Part shown: positions 16,186 to 25,138 of the stretch, piece after piece
How positions within the stretch are numbered: the stretch's first letter is position 1
How the letters are laid out: each line of letters begins with the position of its first letter
NCBI GenBank assembly: GCA_030445275.1
Contig: JAUCSE010000042.1
Coordinates: 62,001 to 126,000 of the forward strand
DNA from: Mucilaginibacter sp.
GTDB lineage: Bacteria; Bacteroidota; Bacteroidia; Sphingobacteriales; Sphingobacteriaceae
DNA: 64,000 nt
Reading direction: 5' to 3'
Position numbers and translations under genes: made by a program
The notes under the pieces: model-generated
Database searches by the model: none
Seen by the model: the letters and a program-made list of their open reading frames with translations, nothing else
Told to the model about the DNA's origin: nothing

Positions 16186-17802
16186 ATGAAAAAAACATGT
16201 TTGATATTTGGCATACTAATCTTGTGTGCCTTTTCCGTAAAAGCCCAATCAGAATATCAACCCTATAGTTATCAGTTCTATCAAAAGCTCAATTCAGTCA
16301 TGTATTCTCCGGATACACGCATGCATACTGTTATAAAGCCCATGTTTGCTGATGATTCACTACTAAAACCACGCGTTGATTCATTAATGAATCTTGGTGT
16401 AAATAAAAACCACAAAAGCTGGGCGCTGCGTAAATTATTTGATGAACACCTTATTAACGCCGGAAACAAAGATTATACCTTTTATGCCGATTACCTGCCT
16501 GATCTGGTTATAGGCAAAGAATTTACTTCAAAAAAAACCACATGGATCAATACCAGGGGCTTTCAGGCAGCTTTAAAGATTGGCAGTAAATTCAGTTTTT
16601 ACACCAATCTTTTTGAAAACCAGGCCGTATTTGCACCATACCTTACCAGTATGATACGAAAAAACCCGGTGATACCCGGCCAGGCAATTACCAGCGTACC
16701 AGGCAGGCCGGAGGTTAAATCTTTCGATTATTCCTATTCTACTGCCAATTTATCTTATACACCTATTAAATACATTAATATATCGCTTGCTTATGATAAG
16801 AATTTTATTGGCGATGGTTACCGTTCTATGCTGCTGTCTGATTTTTCAACTAACTATACTTCATTTAAACTAACCGGAAACCTGGGTAACGTGCAATATA
16901 TGACCATGTGGACCTATATGATAGACCCCTTGGCACCGCGCACCTCAACAGACAGGGGCACTGCCGATCAGTATAAATATGGTGTTTTTCAATACCTGGA
17001 CTGGAACATCAGCAATAGAGTATCAATAGGTTTTTTCCAATCTATTCTGTGGGCTAAAAATAACTCCGACGGAACTTTCCGGGGATTTGATGACAAATAC
17101 CTCAATCCAATTATCTTCCTGCGCCCGTTAGAGTCTTCAGACCCTAATTCACCGGATAAAACCCATTTAGGCCTTACCGCTAAATATAAAGTATTTAAAA
17201 ATCTGACCATGTATGGTCAATTTTTACTGGATGATTTTAAAGCATCAGAATTTTTTAAGGGATCAGGTTATTGGGCTAATAAATATGGCATACAAGCTGG
17301 TATTAAAGGCTTTAATGCATTTGGTATAAAAAACCTGAATTATCTGGCAGAGTATAACGAAGCACGTCCATATACTTATTCGCATTTTCAGGAAATTACC
17401 AGCTATTCAAATGCCGGTTTACCACTAGCTCATCCTTTCGGGGGAAACTTCAGAGAGTATTTGACCATCTGGAACTATTCGTATCATCGTTTTGATTTTA
17501 TGGGACAGGCCAATTACGGCATTTATGGCTTAGACGAAAACGGCATTGATTACGGTAAGGACTTATCAATATCATACTTAAAACACCCTAATGACTATGG
17601 TAATTATATTGGTCAGGGCCTCTACACCAAACTGGTTTACCTAGAAGGTCGCGTAGCCTTTATGCTTAATCCTAAATATAATTTGAGGATAGAGTTAGGT
17701 GGCATTTACCGTAAAGAAAGCAACAGCCAGTCGGTTAGCAAAACAAATATGCTCACAATAGGCTTAAGAAGTTCGTTCCGGAACCTCTATACAGATTTTT
17801 AA
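16186..17802 (+). CDS. Outer-membrane beta-barrel protein, RemB/Wzi-like
   Basis: A 538-residue protein with a signal peptide (about 1-20, 'FSVKAQS'), an N-terminal helical segment (25-100) and a long barrel of aromatic-rich beta strands ending '...SFRNLYTDF'. The segment 'YDKNFIGDGYRSMLLSDFS' (about 205-223) is a hallmark seen in Wzi-like capsule-surface proteins and in the gliding motility protein RemB of Flavobacterium. It probably sits in the outer membrane and helps surface-polysaccharide attachment or adhesin display. There are no gld/spr genes beside it, so a gliding role cannot be claimed. It ends at a terminator shared with susD. Confidence 0.72.
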   Translation: MKKTCLIFGILILCAFSVKAQSEYQPYSYQFYQKLNSVMYSPDTRMHTVIKPMFADDSLLKPRVDSLMNLGVNKNHKSWALRKLFDEHLINAGNKDYTFYADYLPDLVIGKEFTSKKTTWINTRGFQAALKIGSKFSFYTNLFENQAVFAPYLTSMIRKNPVIPGQAITSVPGRPEVKSFDYSYSTANLSYTPIKYINISLAYDKNFIGDGYRSMLLSDFSTNYTSFKLTGNLGNVQYMTMWTYMIDPLAPRTSTDRGTADQYKYGVFQYLDWNISNRVSIGFFQSILWAKNNSDGTFRGFDDKYLNPIIFLRPLESSDPNSPDKTHLGLTAKYKVFKNLTMYGQFLLDDFKASEFFKGSGYWANKYGIQAGIKGFNAFGIKNLNYLAEYNEARPYTYSHFQEITSYSNAGLPLAHPFGGNFREYLTIWNYSYHRFDFMGQANYGIYGLDENGIDYGKDLSISYLKHPNDYGNYIGQGLYTKLVYLEGRVAFMLNPKYNLRIELGGIYRKESNSQSVSKTNMLTIGLRSSFRNLYTDF

Positions 17803-17805
17803 AAA

Positions 17806-17847
17806 CAATATTAATAAAGGCTGCTTAGGCGGCCTTTATTAATATTG
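17806..17847. terminator. Bidirectional terminator
   Basis: A 16-bp perfect inverted repeat (17806-17821 with 17832-17847) around a 10-nt loop, with A/T tails on both sides. It separates the convergent barrel and SusD genes. Confidence 0.85.
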
Positions 17848-17855
17848 CTATAGTA

Positions 17856-19391
17856 TTAAAGTTTAGGGTTGTTATCAATTTCTGACTGCGGAATAGGTAA
17901 AAATTCCTTTGCCGTAGTGTAATATGATAATGGTTCGGTAGCAAAATAGCTTTTCCTTCTCCATCTTAAAATATCAATATTCCTTACCTCTTCATTGGTC
18001 ATTTCTGCCGTTTTTTCGTGCATAATGGCTTTAACCACCTCGGCCTTTGAACCTACGGGAAATTGCGATGTTGGATAAGGGGGCATAGCAACACTTGCCC
18101 TTGCCCTCACCTGGTTCAGGTACGCAACCGCTGCACTTATGTTACCCAGTTCATTTTCGCACTCGGCAAGATTAAGCAACACTTCTGCATACCTTATAAT
18201 CCGTTGGTTGTTGCTACCAGGGTGATATGATGCGGTAGCCCTGTCTTCCTTATAAATAAGCTGAAACTTTCTGAAGCCAACCTTGATAGTTTTGCCATTC
18301 ACAACAGATGAGTTTCCATTCTGATCCGCATCAACTAATGTGGAGGCCCCGTTATTAAACGTATCACCGGTTTGGTAAAAACTATATGCATATCGAGGAT
18401 CTGTTTTAGCAGCGCCGGTTGCTGTGTTTTCAAATTCATTCAGCATTTTATTTGATGGAATCAGGTTACGCCAGCCTATCGGGTTATATTCCTGGTTCCG
18501 TATAGTGGTTTGGGCGGCAGATGCACCATCTCCAACACCACTCCCCCAGTTAAAGCCATTATCGCCTTTATCTGAATAAATCATCTCGAAAATGGATTCG
18601 CTATTAAATTCTGTTTCTTCTTCAAAATTGTCAAGAAACCTCGGGGTAAGCGAATAACCATCGGTACCTGAAGTTGGTATTTTTAGAAAAGCCGCTTTGG
18701 CACCTGCATAATCGCCGGTTTGCATTAAAACACGGCCCAGCATAGCATTTGCCGCTGAAGCAGTTGCCCGGCCTTTATCTGTAGCCGATTTACCCGGTAA
18801 TACGGCTGCTGCCTCTGTCAGATCCTTTACCGCCTGGGCAAAAACATCCTCAACTTTTGATTTAGGTTGATAATCGGTTGGGGTTTTAGCGGTAGTTGTA
18901 TAAATAGGCACACTGCCCCACATGCTTGCCAGTTCATAATAAGCCCAACCTCTTAAAAATTTGGCTTCGCCCACCAGGTTATCCCTTACAGCAGTATTAT
19001 CGGTTACATTTGGCCCATTATCTGTAACGGTATTAGCCCGGTGAATTACAGTATAGAGCGTGTTCCAAACCGCGTTCATCACCGGGTTGGCAGGATCAAC
19101 TACGCCGATTAGTATTTGGTTGCGGGGGGCTTCTAACTGGCTGCCACCGCTTACCACGTCATCACTCCGCAGATCATGCAGGAAAAACCATTCCCGGGCT
19201 ACAAGGCCAGAGGCATGCCATGTTGAATAAATAGCATAGGTAGCCGCCGTTAATTCACTTGAATTCTTGAAATAGTTATCTGTAGTAACTACGTTCGGAT
19301 TGCTAATATCAAGGTCCTTTTTACATGAAAAAATGCTTGTTATAATAAACCCTAAAGTAATGAGGTATTTAAAAGTCTTATTGCTTTTCAT
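17856..19391 (-). CDS. SusD/RagB family nutrient-binding lipoprotein
   Basis: A 511-residue surface lipoprotein. The lipobox is 'ITSIFSC' (cysteine about residue 23). The mature protein has the SusD features: an N-terminal 'DLDISNPNVVTTDNYFKN' segment, TPR-like helices with 'GEAKFLRGWAYYELA' (about 140-155), and a C-terminal 'NVRNIDILRWRRKSYF'-like 'EEVRNIDILRWRRK' and 'LPIPQSEIDNNPKL'. SusD acts as the lid of the SusC transporter and binds glycan or peptide at the cell surface. It lies 28 nt downstream of susC on the same strand. No glycoside hydrolase is in this operon, so the substrate is unknown. Confidence 0.95.
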   Translation of the reverse strand: MKSNKTFKYLITLGFIITSIFSCKKDLDISNPNVVTTDNYFKNSSELTAATYAIYSTWHASGLVAREWFFLHDLRSDDVVSGGSQLEAPRNQILIGVVDPANPVMNAVWNTLYTVIHRANTVTDNGPNVTDNTAVRDNLVGEAKFLRGWAYYELASMWGSVPIYTTTAKTPTDYQPKSKVEDVFAQAVKDLTEAAAVLPGKSATDKGRATASAANAMLGRVLMQTGDYAGAKAAFLKIPTSGTDGYSLTPRFLDNFEEETEFNSESIFEMIYSDKGDNGFNWGSGVGDGASAAQTTIRNQEYNPIGWRNLIPSNKMLNEFENTATGAAKTDPRYAYSFYQTGDTFNNGASTLVDADQNGNSSVVNGKTIKVGFRKFQLIYKEDRATASYHPGSNNQRIIRYAEVLLNLAECENELGNISAAVAYLNQVRARASVAMPPYPTSQFPVGSKAEVVKAIMHEKTAEMTNEEVRNIDILRWRRKSYFATEPLSYYTTAKEFLPIPQSEIDNNPKL

Positions 19392-19419
19392 AATATTTTC
19401 TTTTAAAAATCTTTAATTG

Positions 19420-22400
19420 TTAAAAACCGGCCTGTATGCCAAATTGAAATGAACGAGCCACCGGATACTGACCAAAATCAACACCGTTTGTTAGGTTACC
19501 ACCTGAGGTATTTTGATTTTTATTACCCACCTCCGGATCAAAACCTTTGTACTTTGTAAAAGTGAGCAGGTTTTGGCCAGACACATAAAATTTTAACCGG
19601 CTAATAGCATTGTTGGCAAATGATCTAAGCACAGATTGTGGCAGGCTATAACCAATAATTACGTTTTTAAGCCTCAGGTATGAGCCATCCTCAATCCAGC
19701 GGGTGGATAGCCGTCCGTTACGGTTAGGGTCGCCGGCAATTGCACGCGGCATTGTACTATTGGGATTTTGGGGTGTCCAGGCGTTTAAGACCTGCGTGCC
19801 AGCATTAAATAATCTGGGCATACCTTCCAATATAATTCGCTCGGCATTCAGGATCTTGTTGCCCTGTACACCCTGAAAAAATATGGCCAGGTCAAAGTTT
19901 TTATAATTGGCTGTATAGTTTAAAGAGTAAGTGAACTTAGGCAGGAAACTGCCGATATAAGTACGGTCATAGGAATCAATTACCCCATCTGGTTTACCCT
20001 CCGGACCGCTGATGTCTTTGAACTTGATATCGCCGGGAGCTGCGTTAGCCTGTGTGGGGCTATTGGCAATCTCTGCAGTACTTTTAAAAATGCCATCGGC
20101 TATCCAACCGTAAAATGACTGCACCGGTCTACCGGCAACGGTATTGGTAAACACATCCCCACCTCCAAAATCGGCATCGCTTCCAGATGGAATCGACGCA
20201 TTTGCGGTATTTAGCTGGAGCACCTTATTACGAATAATGCTTAACAAACTGGTAATGTCCCATTTAAACTCGCCATTCCTTTTATGATAACCCAACTGTA
20301 TTTCGCCACCGGTATTTTGCATCGCACCAATATTGGCTAATGTACCAACACCTTGAAATCCCTGGCTGGGTGCAGTTGGTACAGTAAGGATCAGGTTATC
20401 GGTTTTACGTTTAAAAACCTCGGCTACTACCGTTATGGTATTGTTATACAAACCCAGATCAACACCAATATTTAGCTGCTTGGTTTTTTCCCAGCTAAGA
20501 TTAGGGTTTGACAAGCCATTGGTAAACGAAGCATTAGCGCTTCCGGGCGCAATGTTTCCTATCGGATAGAAAGCCTGGTTTGAATTTACTGGCGACAGAT
20601 ATGGATAGTTACCAAGGCCGCCCGGAGGAATACCGGTTAAACCATAACCCGCGCGCAATTTCAATTCTGATACAGATGGGTTATTCTTCAGGAAATCTTC
20701 CTGATCAATCTTCCAGCCGATTGATGCTGAAGGGAAATTGGCATATTTATGACCTGGTGCCCAGATTGACAAACCATCACGACGAATAGATCCACTCAAA
20801 AGGTATTTACCGGCAAAATCATAGTTTACCCTGCCTACCAATGATTGTAACAGGTTGCTTTGATTAATGTTATTGGCGGTTATGTTTGATGCGCCATTAA
20901 GCGTTTTAACAAGATTGGTTGACTGGTTACCGGATGATGTTTCGGTAGTGAAGGTAAGCCCTTGCTGCTCATAAACAGCGGTTGCAGCTACGTGATGGGC
21001 TCCAAAGCTTTTATCAAAAGAAAGCTGTTGAGTATAGAGCTTGGTTGTTGATGATACCCGCTGGTTGGCAATTGATGCCGACGTAGCGCTCAAAGTACCC
21101 CCATCGTTATAAATAGGTGTATAGTTTTGGGTGTAACCATTGGTGTAATCAATGCCAAAAGTAGACCGGAATTTTAACCAGGAGGTAAAGTTGACATCCA
21201 AAAACGCGGTTCCTAAAATTTTAATTGTTTTAATGGTATTTGACCCGATTAAGGCTGATTCAACAGGATTTGTAGGGTCTGATCCATCAAAACTGCTGAT
21301 AGGCCCCTGGAAACCTCCGTTTGTGGTTGGGTCATGCAGCGGGATGTATGGTAGCATCCTGACCACATTGGTCAACTGCGTTCTGTTACCCTGAGTTGCG
21401 TCATAATGCTGATTACTAACCGCGGTATAAAGGTTTTGACCAAAAGTAAATACCTTGCTTATTTTATGGTCTGAATTGATACGGTAATTATAGCGATCAT
21501 AACTTAAGGCTTGTGCTATACCATCCTGTTTAAAGTATCCTGCCGAGGTATAAAAACGTGATACATCATTACCGCCAGCTAACGATACGTTATTTGATGT
21601 TACTAAAGCATTCCGTTTAAAATAAGCATCCTGCCAGTCGGTATTTGTTTGAGCGTAAGTTTGGCTTGCCCCCGCATAAATGGGCTTGTTAAAATTAGCG
21701 GGGTCTAAGCGTGGTGGTAAACTGTTGCCGCCGGCAAGCATGGTGGCATACTGTACATATTGCTGTGTGTTCAGTAGATCTAACGTTTTTGACGGACTTT
21801 GAATACCCGCGTATGAATCAAGACTAACCTGTACCTTTCCGTTGCGGGCACCTTTCTTTGTAGTGATCAGTATAACACCATTGGTAGCCCTTGAACCGTA
21901 AATAGCGGCAGCACTTGCATCCTTCAATACCTCGACCGATTCGATATCCTTTGAATCAAAGGATGTAAGGTTACCGGTTGGGAAACCGTCAATTACATAC
22001 AGCGGATCGGACGCAAAATTGATTGAGCTAATACCTCTGATAGTTACAATAGGCTGTGTGCCGGGTGCGCCGTTATTGGTTACGTTTAAGCCTGCAACAC
22101 GGCCCTGCAAGGCCTGCTCAACACTGGCTACAGGCAATGCGTTAATAGTACGGGCGTTTAACGAAGTGATAGCCCCGGTAAGCGTACTTTTCTTTTGCGA
22201 TCCGTAACCTACTACTACAACTTCGTTAAGTGACTTTGAATCTGTTTTAAGTTGTACATCAATAACTGTATTGTTGCCTACACTTACTTCCTGTGTTAAA
22301 TAGCCAACAGATTTGAATACCAATACAGCGCTTACATCAGGAACGCTGATTTTAAAGCCACCTGTTTTATCGGTACTTACAGCAACACTACTGCCCTTAA

Positions 22401-22698
22401 CGGTTACGCTTACCCCAAGTATAGGCGCTCCGGTTTCGTCAGTGACTATACCTGTAATAGGAATTTCTTCTGCCACTTTCGTAGTTTGATTGTTTGGCCC
22501 GTCATTGATCGGAATCACCCTGTTAAGCATTGTTATATTACCCGGTACTTCGTATTTCTTTGCTTCAAGGCTTATTTTTTTATCAAGAATCTCGGCGTTT
22601 ACACTACTGGCAATAGCTCCGCTAACTAGGGTGAGGCTTAAAGCAATATTGATAACTGTTATGCGCATAATAACAGCTAACGAAAGTTTTTTTTTCAT
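19420..22698 (-). CDS. SusC/RagA family TonB-dependent outer-membrane transporter
   Basis: A 1092-residue TonB-linked transporter. After a signal-like N-terminus comes a CarboxypepD_reg-like domain (about 75-160, 'ITGIVTDETGAPILGVSVTV'). The TonB-box region is 'NEVVVVGYGSQKK' (about 158-170). A plug follows with 'VASVEQALQGRVAGLNV' and 'YVIDGFP', then the long barrel ending 'SFQFGIQAGF'. It imports oligomers captured by SusD, powered by TonB-ExbBD. The C-terminal repeat 'NGRLSTRWIEDGSYLRLKN' is the usual RagA signature. There is no intact sigma/anti-sigma pair upstream, only what looks like a decayed fragment at 22906-23019. A hairpin lies in the leader. Confidence 0.95.
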   Translation of the reverse strand: MKKKLSLAVIMRITVINIALSLTLVSGAIASSVNAEILDKKISLEAKKYEVPGNITMLNRVIPINDGPNNQTTKVAEEIPITGIVTDETGAPILGVSVTVKGSSVAVSTDKTGGFKISVPDVSAVLVFKSVGYLTQEVSVGNNTVIDVQLKTDSKSLNEVVVVGYGSQKKSTLTGAITSLNARTINALPVASVEQALQGRVAGLNVTNNGAPGTQPIVTIRGISSINFASDPLYVIDGFPTGNLTSFDSKDIESVEVLKDASAAAIYGSRATNGVILITTKKGARNGKVQVSLDSYAGIQSPSKTLDLLNTQQYVQYATMLAGGNSLPPRLDPANFNKPIYAGASQTYAQTNTDWQDAYFKRNALVTSNNVSLAGGNDVSRFYTSAGYFKQDGIAQALSYDRYNYRINSDHKISKVFTFGQNLYTAVSNQHYDATQGNRTQLTNVVRMLPYIPLHDPTTNGGFQGPISSFDGSDPTNPVESALIGSNTIKTIKILGTAFLDVNFTSWLKFRSTFGIDYTNGYTQNYTPIYNDGGTLSATSASIANQRVSSTTKLYTQQLSFDKSFGAHHVAATAVYEQQGLTFTTETSSGNQSTNLVKTLNGASNITANNINQSNLLQSLVGRVNYDFAGKYLLSGSIRRDGLSIWAPGHKYANFPSASIGWKIDQEDFLKNNPSVSELKLRAGYGLTGIPPGGLGNYPYLSPVNSNQAFYPIGNIAPGSANASFTNGLSNPNLSWEKTKQLNIGVDLGLYNNTITVVAEVFKRKTDNLILTVPTAPSQGFQGVGTLANIGAMQNTGGEIQLGYHKRNGEFKWDITSLLSIIRNKVLQLNTANASIPSGSDADFGGGDVFTNTVAGRPVQSFYGWIADGIFKSTAEIANSPTQANAAPGDIKFKDISGPEGKPDGVIDSYDRTYIGSFLPKFTYSLNYTANYKNFDLAIFFQGVQGNKILNAERIILEGMPRLFNAGTQVLNAWTPQNPNSTMPRAIAGDPNRNGRLSTRWIEDGSYLRLKNVIIGYSLPQSVLRSFANNAISRLKFYVSGQNLLTFTKYKGFDPEVGNKNQNTSGGNLTNGVDFGQYPVARSFQFGIQAGF

Positions 22699-22742
22699 AA
22701 ATTTGGTTGGTTAATTGGATTTTATAAAAATTCGACGAAAGC

Positions 22743-22779
22743 CTTCCTGTTCAATTTGTTGATCGCAGATGACAGGAAG
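22743..22779 (-). promoter_or_regulatory. Leader hairpin upstream of susC
   Basis: CTTCCTGT (22743-22750) pairs with ACAGGAAG (22772-22779) around a 21-nt loop, 45-81 nt before the susC start codon. It is most likely part of the susC 5' untranslated region. Whether it regulates translation cannot be judged from sequence alone. Confidence 0.45.
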
Positions 22780-22905
22780 AAACCGACTTCATCGGCGGTG
22801 TGTCAGCACTGCCGGTGACTTTTTTTAAGCTTTTGTATTTATTTCACATATCTTCAAGGGATTAATTGTTTAAAATCTGTTGACTGCCACAGCCCTTATC
22901 AGTTA

Positions 22906-23019
22906 TCATAATTTGTCCGTCATACGCATCAAACCGGCCCATGAAACTTTATCACCAAGCCTGAAATTACTCCATAGCTGAAGTACGCTTTCACTAGATA
23001 TGTAAGTGCGGTTTTGCAA
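22906..23019 (-). pseudogene. Possible remnant of an ECF sigma factor N-terminus
   Basis: The minus-strand frame from a TTG at 23019 to a stop at 22906 encodes about 37 residues. The middle reads 'SVLQLWSNFRLGDKVSWAGL', the pattern of the start of sigma region 2 in Bacteroidota ECF factors (a Leu-Trp, then a G-D-K and a Trp-Ala-Leu spacing). Two stop codons follow within four codons ('TGATAA'), and no sigma-like sequence continues in the other frames that I could find. ECF sigma/anti-sigma genes commonly sit upstream of SusCD, so this may be what remains of one. The similarity is by eye only. Confidence 0.4.
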
Positions 23020-23113
23020 TTTAGGAATGATTTAAAAATTTAAGTGTTAAAACAACACCTGTAAAATTGGCGTTACAATCAGTTAAGCAAATCTAAAAAT
23101 TTATTTCATAAAT

Positions 23114-23210
23114 GCAATCGATTGCGAAAATTCTTGGAGATATTTTAAGTAAGAAATGAATATATATCAGACATGTATTAGCTAAATTGATTAAGCTAAT
23201 GCAATCGATT
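23114..23210. promoter_or_regulatory. Pair of GCAATCGATT sites upstream of susC
   Basis: ATGCAATCGATTGCG carries the perfect 12-bp palindrome GCAATCGATTGC at 23114-23125. A second site, AATGCAATCGATTTA, matches ten bases of it at 23201-23210. The centres are 87 bp apart. CpG-centred palindromes of this size are typical of LacI-family operators. They lie about 415 bp upstream of the susC start, beyond the decayed fragment, and could act on susCD or on a lost gene. Confidence 0.45.
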
Positions 23211-23535
23211 TAATAACAAATAACAAACAACCATTCATCGAAAAACCGAATGCAAGAAGTGTAAAATGAGCAATTTTGTATTATGATTACTTTGGTTCTC
23301 CAGTTAAAGAGCAATCCTGACTAGGTAATTATTGATCAAAAAGTTATCGAAAACCGGTTATGCTTATTGATATCAGGGCAAAACCTAAAGCAGGAGGTTT
23401 TGCCCTGCCTAATGTAAAAAGGAGATTAAAGATAAACCTATAAAAATGTCAATTGTATTATAGTTGATGAGATTCTGATCCGGAACCAGGTGGTCAACGC
23501 TTCCTGAATCTCCGGCCTTCCTTAATATAGAATTA
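23211..23535. other. Intergenic stretch with one 12-bp inverted repeat
   Basis: AGGGCAAAACCT (23375-23386) pairs perfectly with AGGTTTTGCCCT (23395-23406) around an 8-nt loop. It lies 130 nt after the YdeI-like stop codon on the minus strand, so it could be that operon's terminator, although no U-run follows. Otherwise I see no gene here. Confidence 0.5.
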
Positions 23536-24114
23536 CTAGTCTTTTAATCCCTTTCCATTGAGAATTTGCAGCATACATTTTTCAACCCTTGACTCCCGGG
23601 TTTTGGATTGTTTGGGTGCCGAAAAATGCAGCATGTATGCTCTTTGCCGTCCTGGTGTCAATCCATCAAAAGCAGTTTTCAAGACAGGGATTTTATCTAA
23701 TTTATTTTGAAATTCAGCAGGAATTTTGAACTCTGCGGTCTTTTTTAAAGCCACCTTCAAACCGGCTTTTTCCGCTCCAACGGCTTCAAAAATATAGGTT
23801 TTCAATATGGGTGCCTTCTCCACTATCTCCCAAACATTGGTAAACCGGATCTGACGTGCCGCCTGCACATTCTCCGTTTGTTGGATCAGTATACCATTGG
23901 CATCATTTAATAAGGCTCCTTTGAAAAACAGAAGCGCACAGTATTCTTTAAATACATGTATTAAAACGATGTTACTTTTTTGAAACGTGTAACAAGGACA
24001 ACCCCACTTCAATTCTTCCGTCAGCCCACAGTCAAGAACAATCATTCTTAATTGCTCCAGTTCTTCCTGCCACTTTTGGGCTTTATTAAAATAAAAATCG
24101 ACCTTAGGATTCAT
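23536..24114 (-). CDS. YdeI-like protein (DUF1801 + OmdA domain)
   Basis: A 192-residue protein. The N-terminal part (about 15-125) is a DUF1801/YdhG-like fold: 'QKWQEELEQLRMIVLDCGL', 'EELKWGCPCYTF' and 'VLIHVFKEYCALLFFKGALL' (quoted in pieces). The C-terminal part (about 135-185) is the OmdA or bacteriocin-protection helical domain with 'LTPGRQRAYMLHFSAPKQSKTR', shortened here to 'GRQRAYMLHFSAPKQSKTR'. The family name comes from an E. coli polymyxin/bacteriocin resistance phenotype; the mechanism is unknown. It is the last gene of the ArsR-SRPBCC-DoxX-DUF4256-YdeI operon, 28 nt after the previous gene. Confidence 0.85.
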   Translation of the reverse strand: MNPKVDFYFNKAQKWQEELEQLRMIVLDCGLTEELKWGCPCYTFQKSNIVLIHVFKEYCALLFFKGALLNDANGILIQQTENVQAARQIRFTNVWEIVEKAPILKTYIFEAVGAEKAGLKVALKKTAEFKIPAEFQNKLDKIPVLKTAFDGLTPGRQRAYMLHFSAPKQSKTRESRVEKCMLQILNGKGLKD

Positions 24115-24142
24115 GCTGTTTTTTTAACTGTATGTATGTAAT

Positions 24143-24709
24143 TCAGACTCTTAGCGAACCACGAAATCCCCTGGCGGCATAGTATGATTCTGCGCCGTTG
24201 TGATACACAAAGACAGTATCGTAGCGGCGATCACAAAAGATTGCCCCGCCAAGTTTTCTGATATCGACAGGTGTTTTCACCCAGCTCGAGGTTTTTGTAT
24301 CGAAATTTCCAAGTTTCTGCAACTCCCGGTATTGTTCTTCTGTTAAAAGTTCGATGCCCATGTCTCTCGCCATTTCAACAGCGCTATTTTCCGGTTTATG
24401 TTCTTTCCTGGCCTCCAGAGCTTCGTGGTCGTAACAAATACTTCTGCGGCCTTTTGGGCTTTCTGCTGAACAATCATAAAAAATATATTCGTCAGTCTGT
24501 TTGTCATGACCAACCACATCCGGTTCACCACCGCTTATTTCCATTTCATCAAGCGACCACAGCTTTTCAGTATCAGTTTCCAGTTTTGCTTGTACTTTAG
24601 CCCATTCAATACCTTTATGGCGGTTCGTATTTTTCTCAAAACGAGCTTTCAATACGTTAAATAATTCTATACTTTGTTCTGGTGACAACTCCTTTTTATT
24701 ATTCTTCAT
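24143..24709 (-). CDS. DUF4256 domain protein
   Basis: A 188-residue cytoplasmic protein matching the DUF4256 pattern: 'LFNVLKARFEKNTNRHKGIEW' near the N-terminus (in pieces: 'LFNVLKARFEKN', 'RHKGIEW'), 'MEISGGEPDVVG', 'YDCSAESPKGRRSICYD', and a C-terminal 'GGAIFCDRRYDTVFVYHNGA' and 'YYAARGFRGSLRV'. The function is unknown. It is found across Bacteroidota and Firmicutes next to SRPBCC and DoxX genes, as it is here. The operon position suggests it is induced together with those genes by loss of ArsR binding. The spacing to the upstream DoxX gene is 38 nt. Confidence 0.85.
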   Translation of the reverse strand: MKNNKKELSPEQSIELFNVLKARFEKNTNRHKGIEWAKVQAKLETDTEKLWSLDEMEISGGEPDVVGHDKQTDEYIFYDCSAESPKGRRSICYDHEALEARKEHKPENSAVEMARDMGIELLTEEQYRELQKLGNFDTKTSSWVKTPVDIRKLGGAIFCDRRYDTVFVYHNGAESYYAARGFRGSLRV

Positions 24710-24747
24710 ATTGCTCTACTTAAATATACATCAACCTTAGTAGTCAT

Positions 24748-25131
24748 TTATTGATTAACTGAAATGATTTTTCTATCCGCAGGTCTTAAATACCAGGATA
24801 AAATAGCAAAAATGGTCAGTAAAAACGGCGCAATTATTTGTACAGAGATGTCACTGCTGGCAATATGAGAAATTACCGCACCGCTCATCACAAAAAATAT
24901 ACCCGCATACGCCCATTCTTTTAGCAATTTAAATTGGGGGATTAATATCGCAACTACACCCAACATTTTCCAAACACCTATAAGCGAAATAAAGTAATTA
25001 GGGTATCCCAGAGGTTTAAAACCCTGCACCACGCCTTTTACCTTCACAGCCTGTGCCAATCCGCCCGAAAAAATACAGAAAGATAATATTGCAGTAATTA
25101 TCCAATACCAAAGAAGCTTTTTCTTTTCCAT
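24748..25131 (-). CDS. DoxX family membrane protein
   Basis: A 127-residue protein with four predicted transmembrane helices (about 8-28, 45-65, 72-92 and 95-115) and the DoxX features 'FKPLGYPNYFISLIGVWKMLG' (in pieces: 'LGYPNYFISLIGVWKMLG') and 'WAYAGIFFVMSGA'. DoxX proteins are small inner-membrane proteins of uncertain role, linked in some species to thiol or oxidative stress. It is the third gene of the ArsR operon, 7 nt after the SRPBCC gene. A related DoxX gene ends the DGPF-ECF42 operon at 29317. Confidence 0.88.
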   Translation of the reverse strand: MEKKKLLWYWIITAILSFCIFSGGLAQAVKVKGVVQGFKPLGYPNYFISLIGVWKMLGVVAILIPQFKLLKEWAYAGIFFVMSGAVISHIASSDISVQIIAPFLLTIFAILSWYLRPADRKIISVNQ

Positions 25132-25138
25132 TTTTTAA

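Noticed and set aside
17856..22698. Polysaccharide utilisation locus with glycosidases around SusCD
   Set aside because: The adjacent genes are a RemB/Wzi-like barrel and an ArsR stress operon; the GH92/GH29 operon is about 15 kb away with its own regulator, so a single PUL is not supported.
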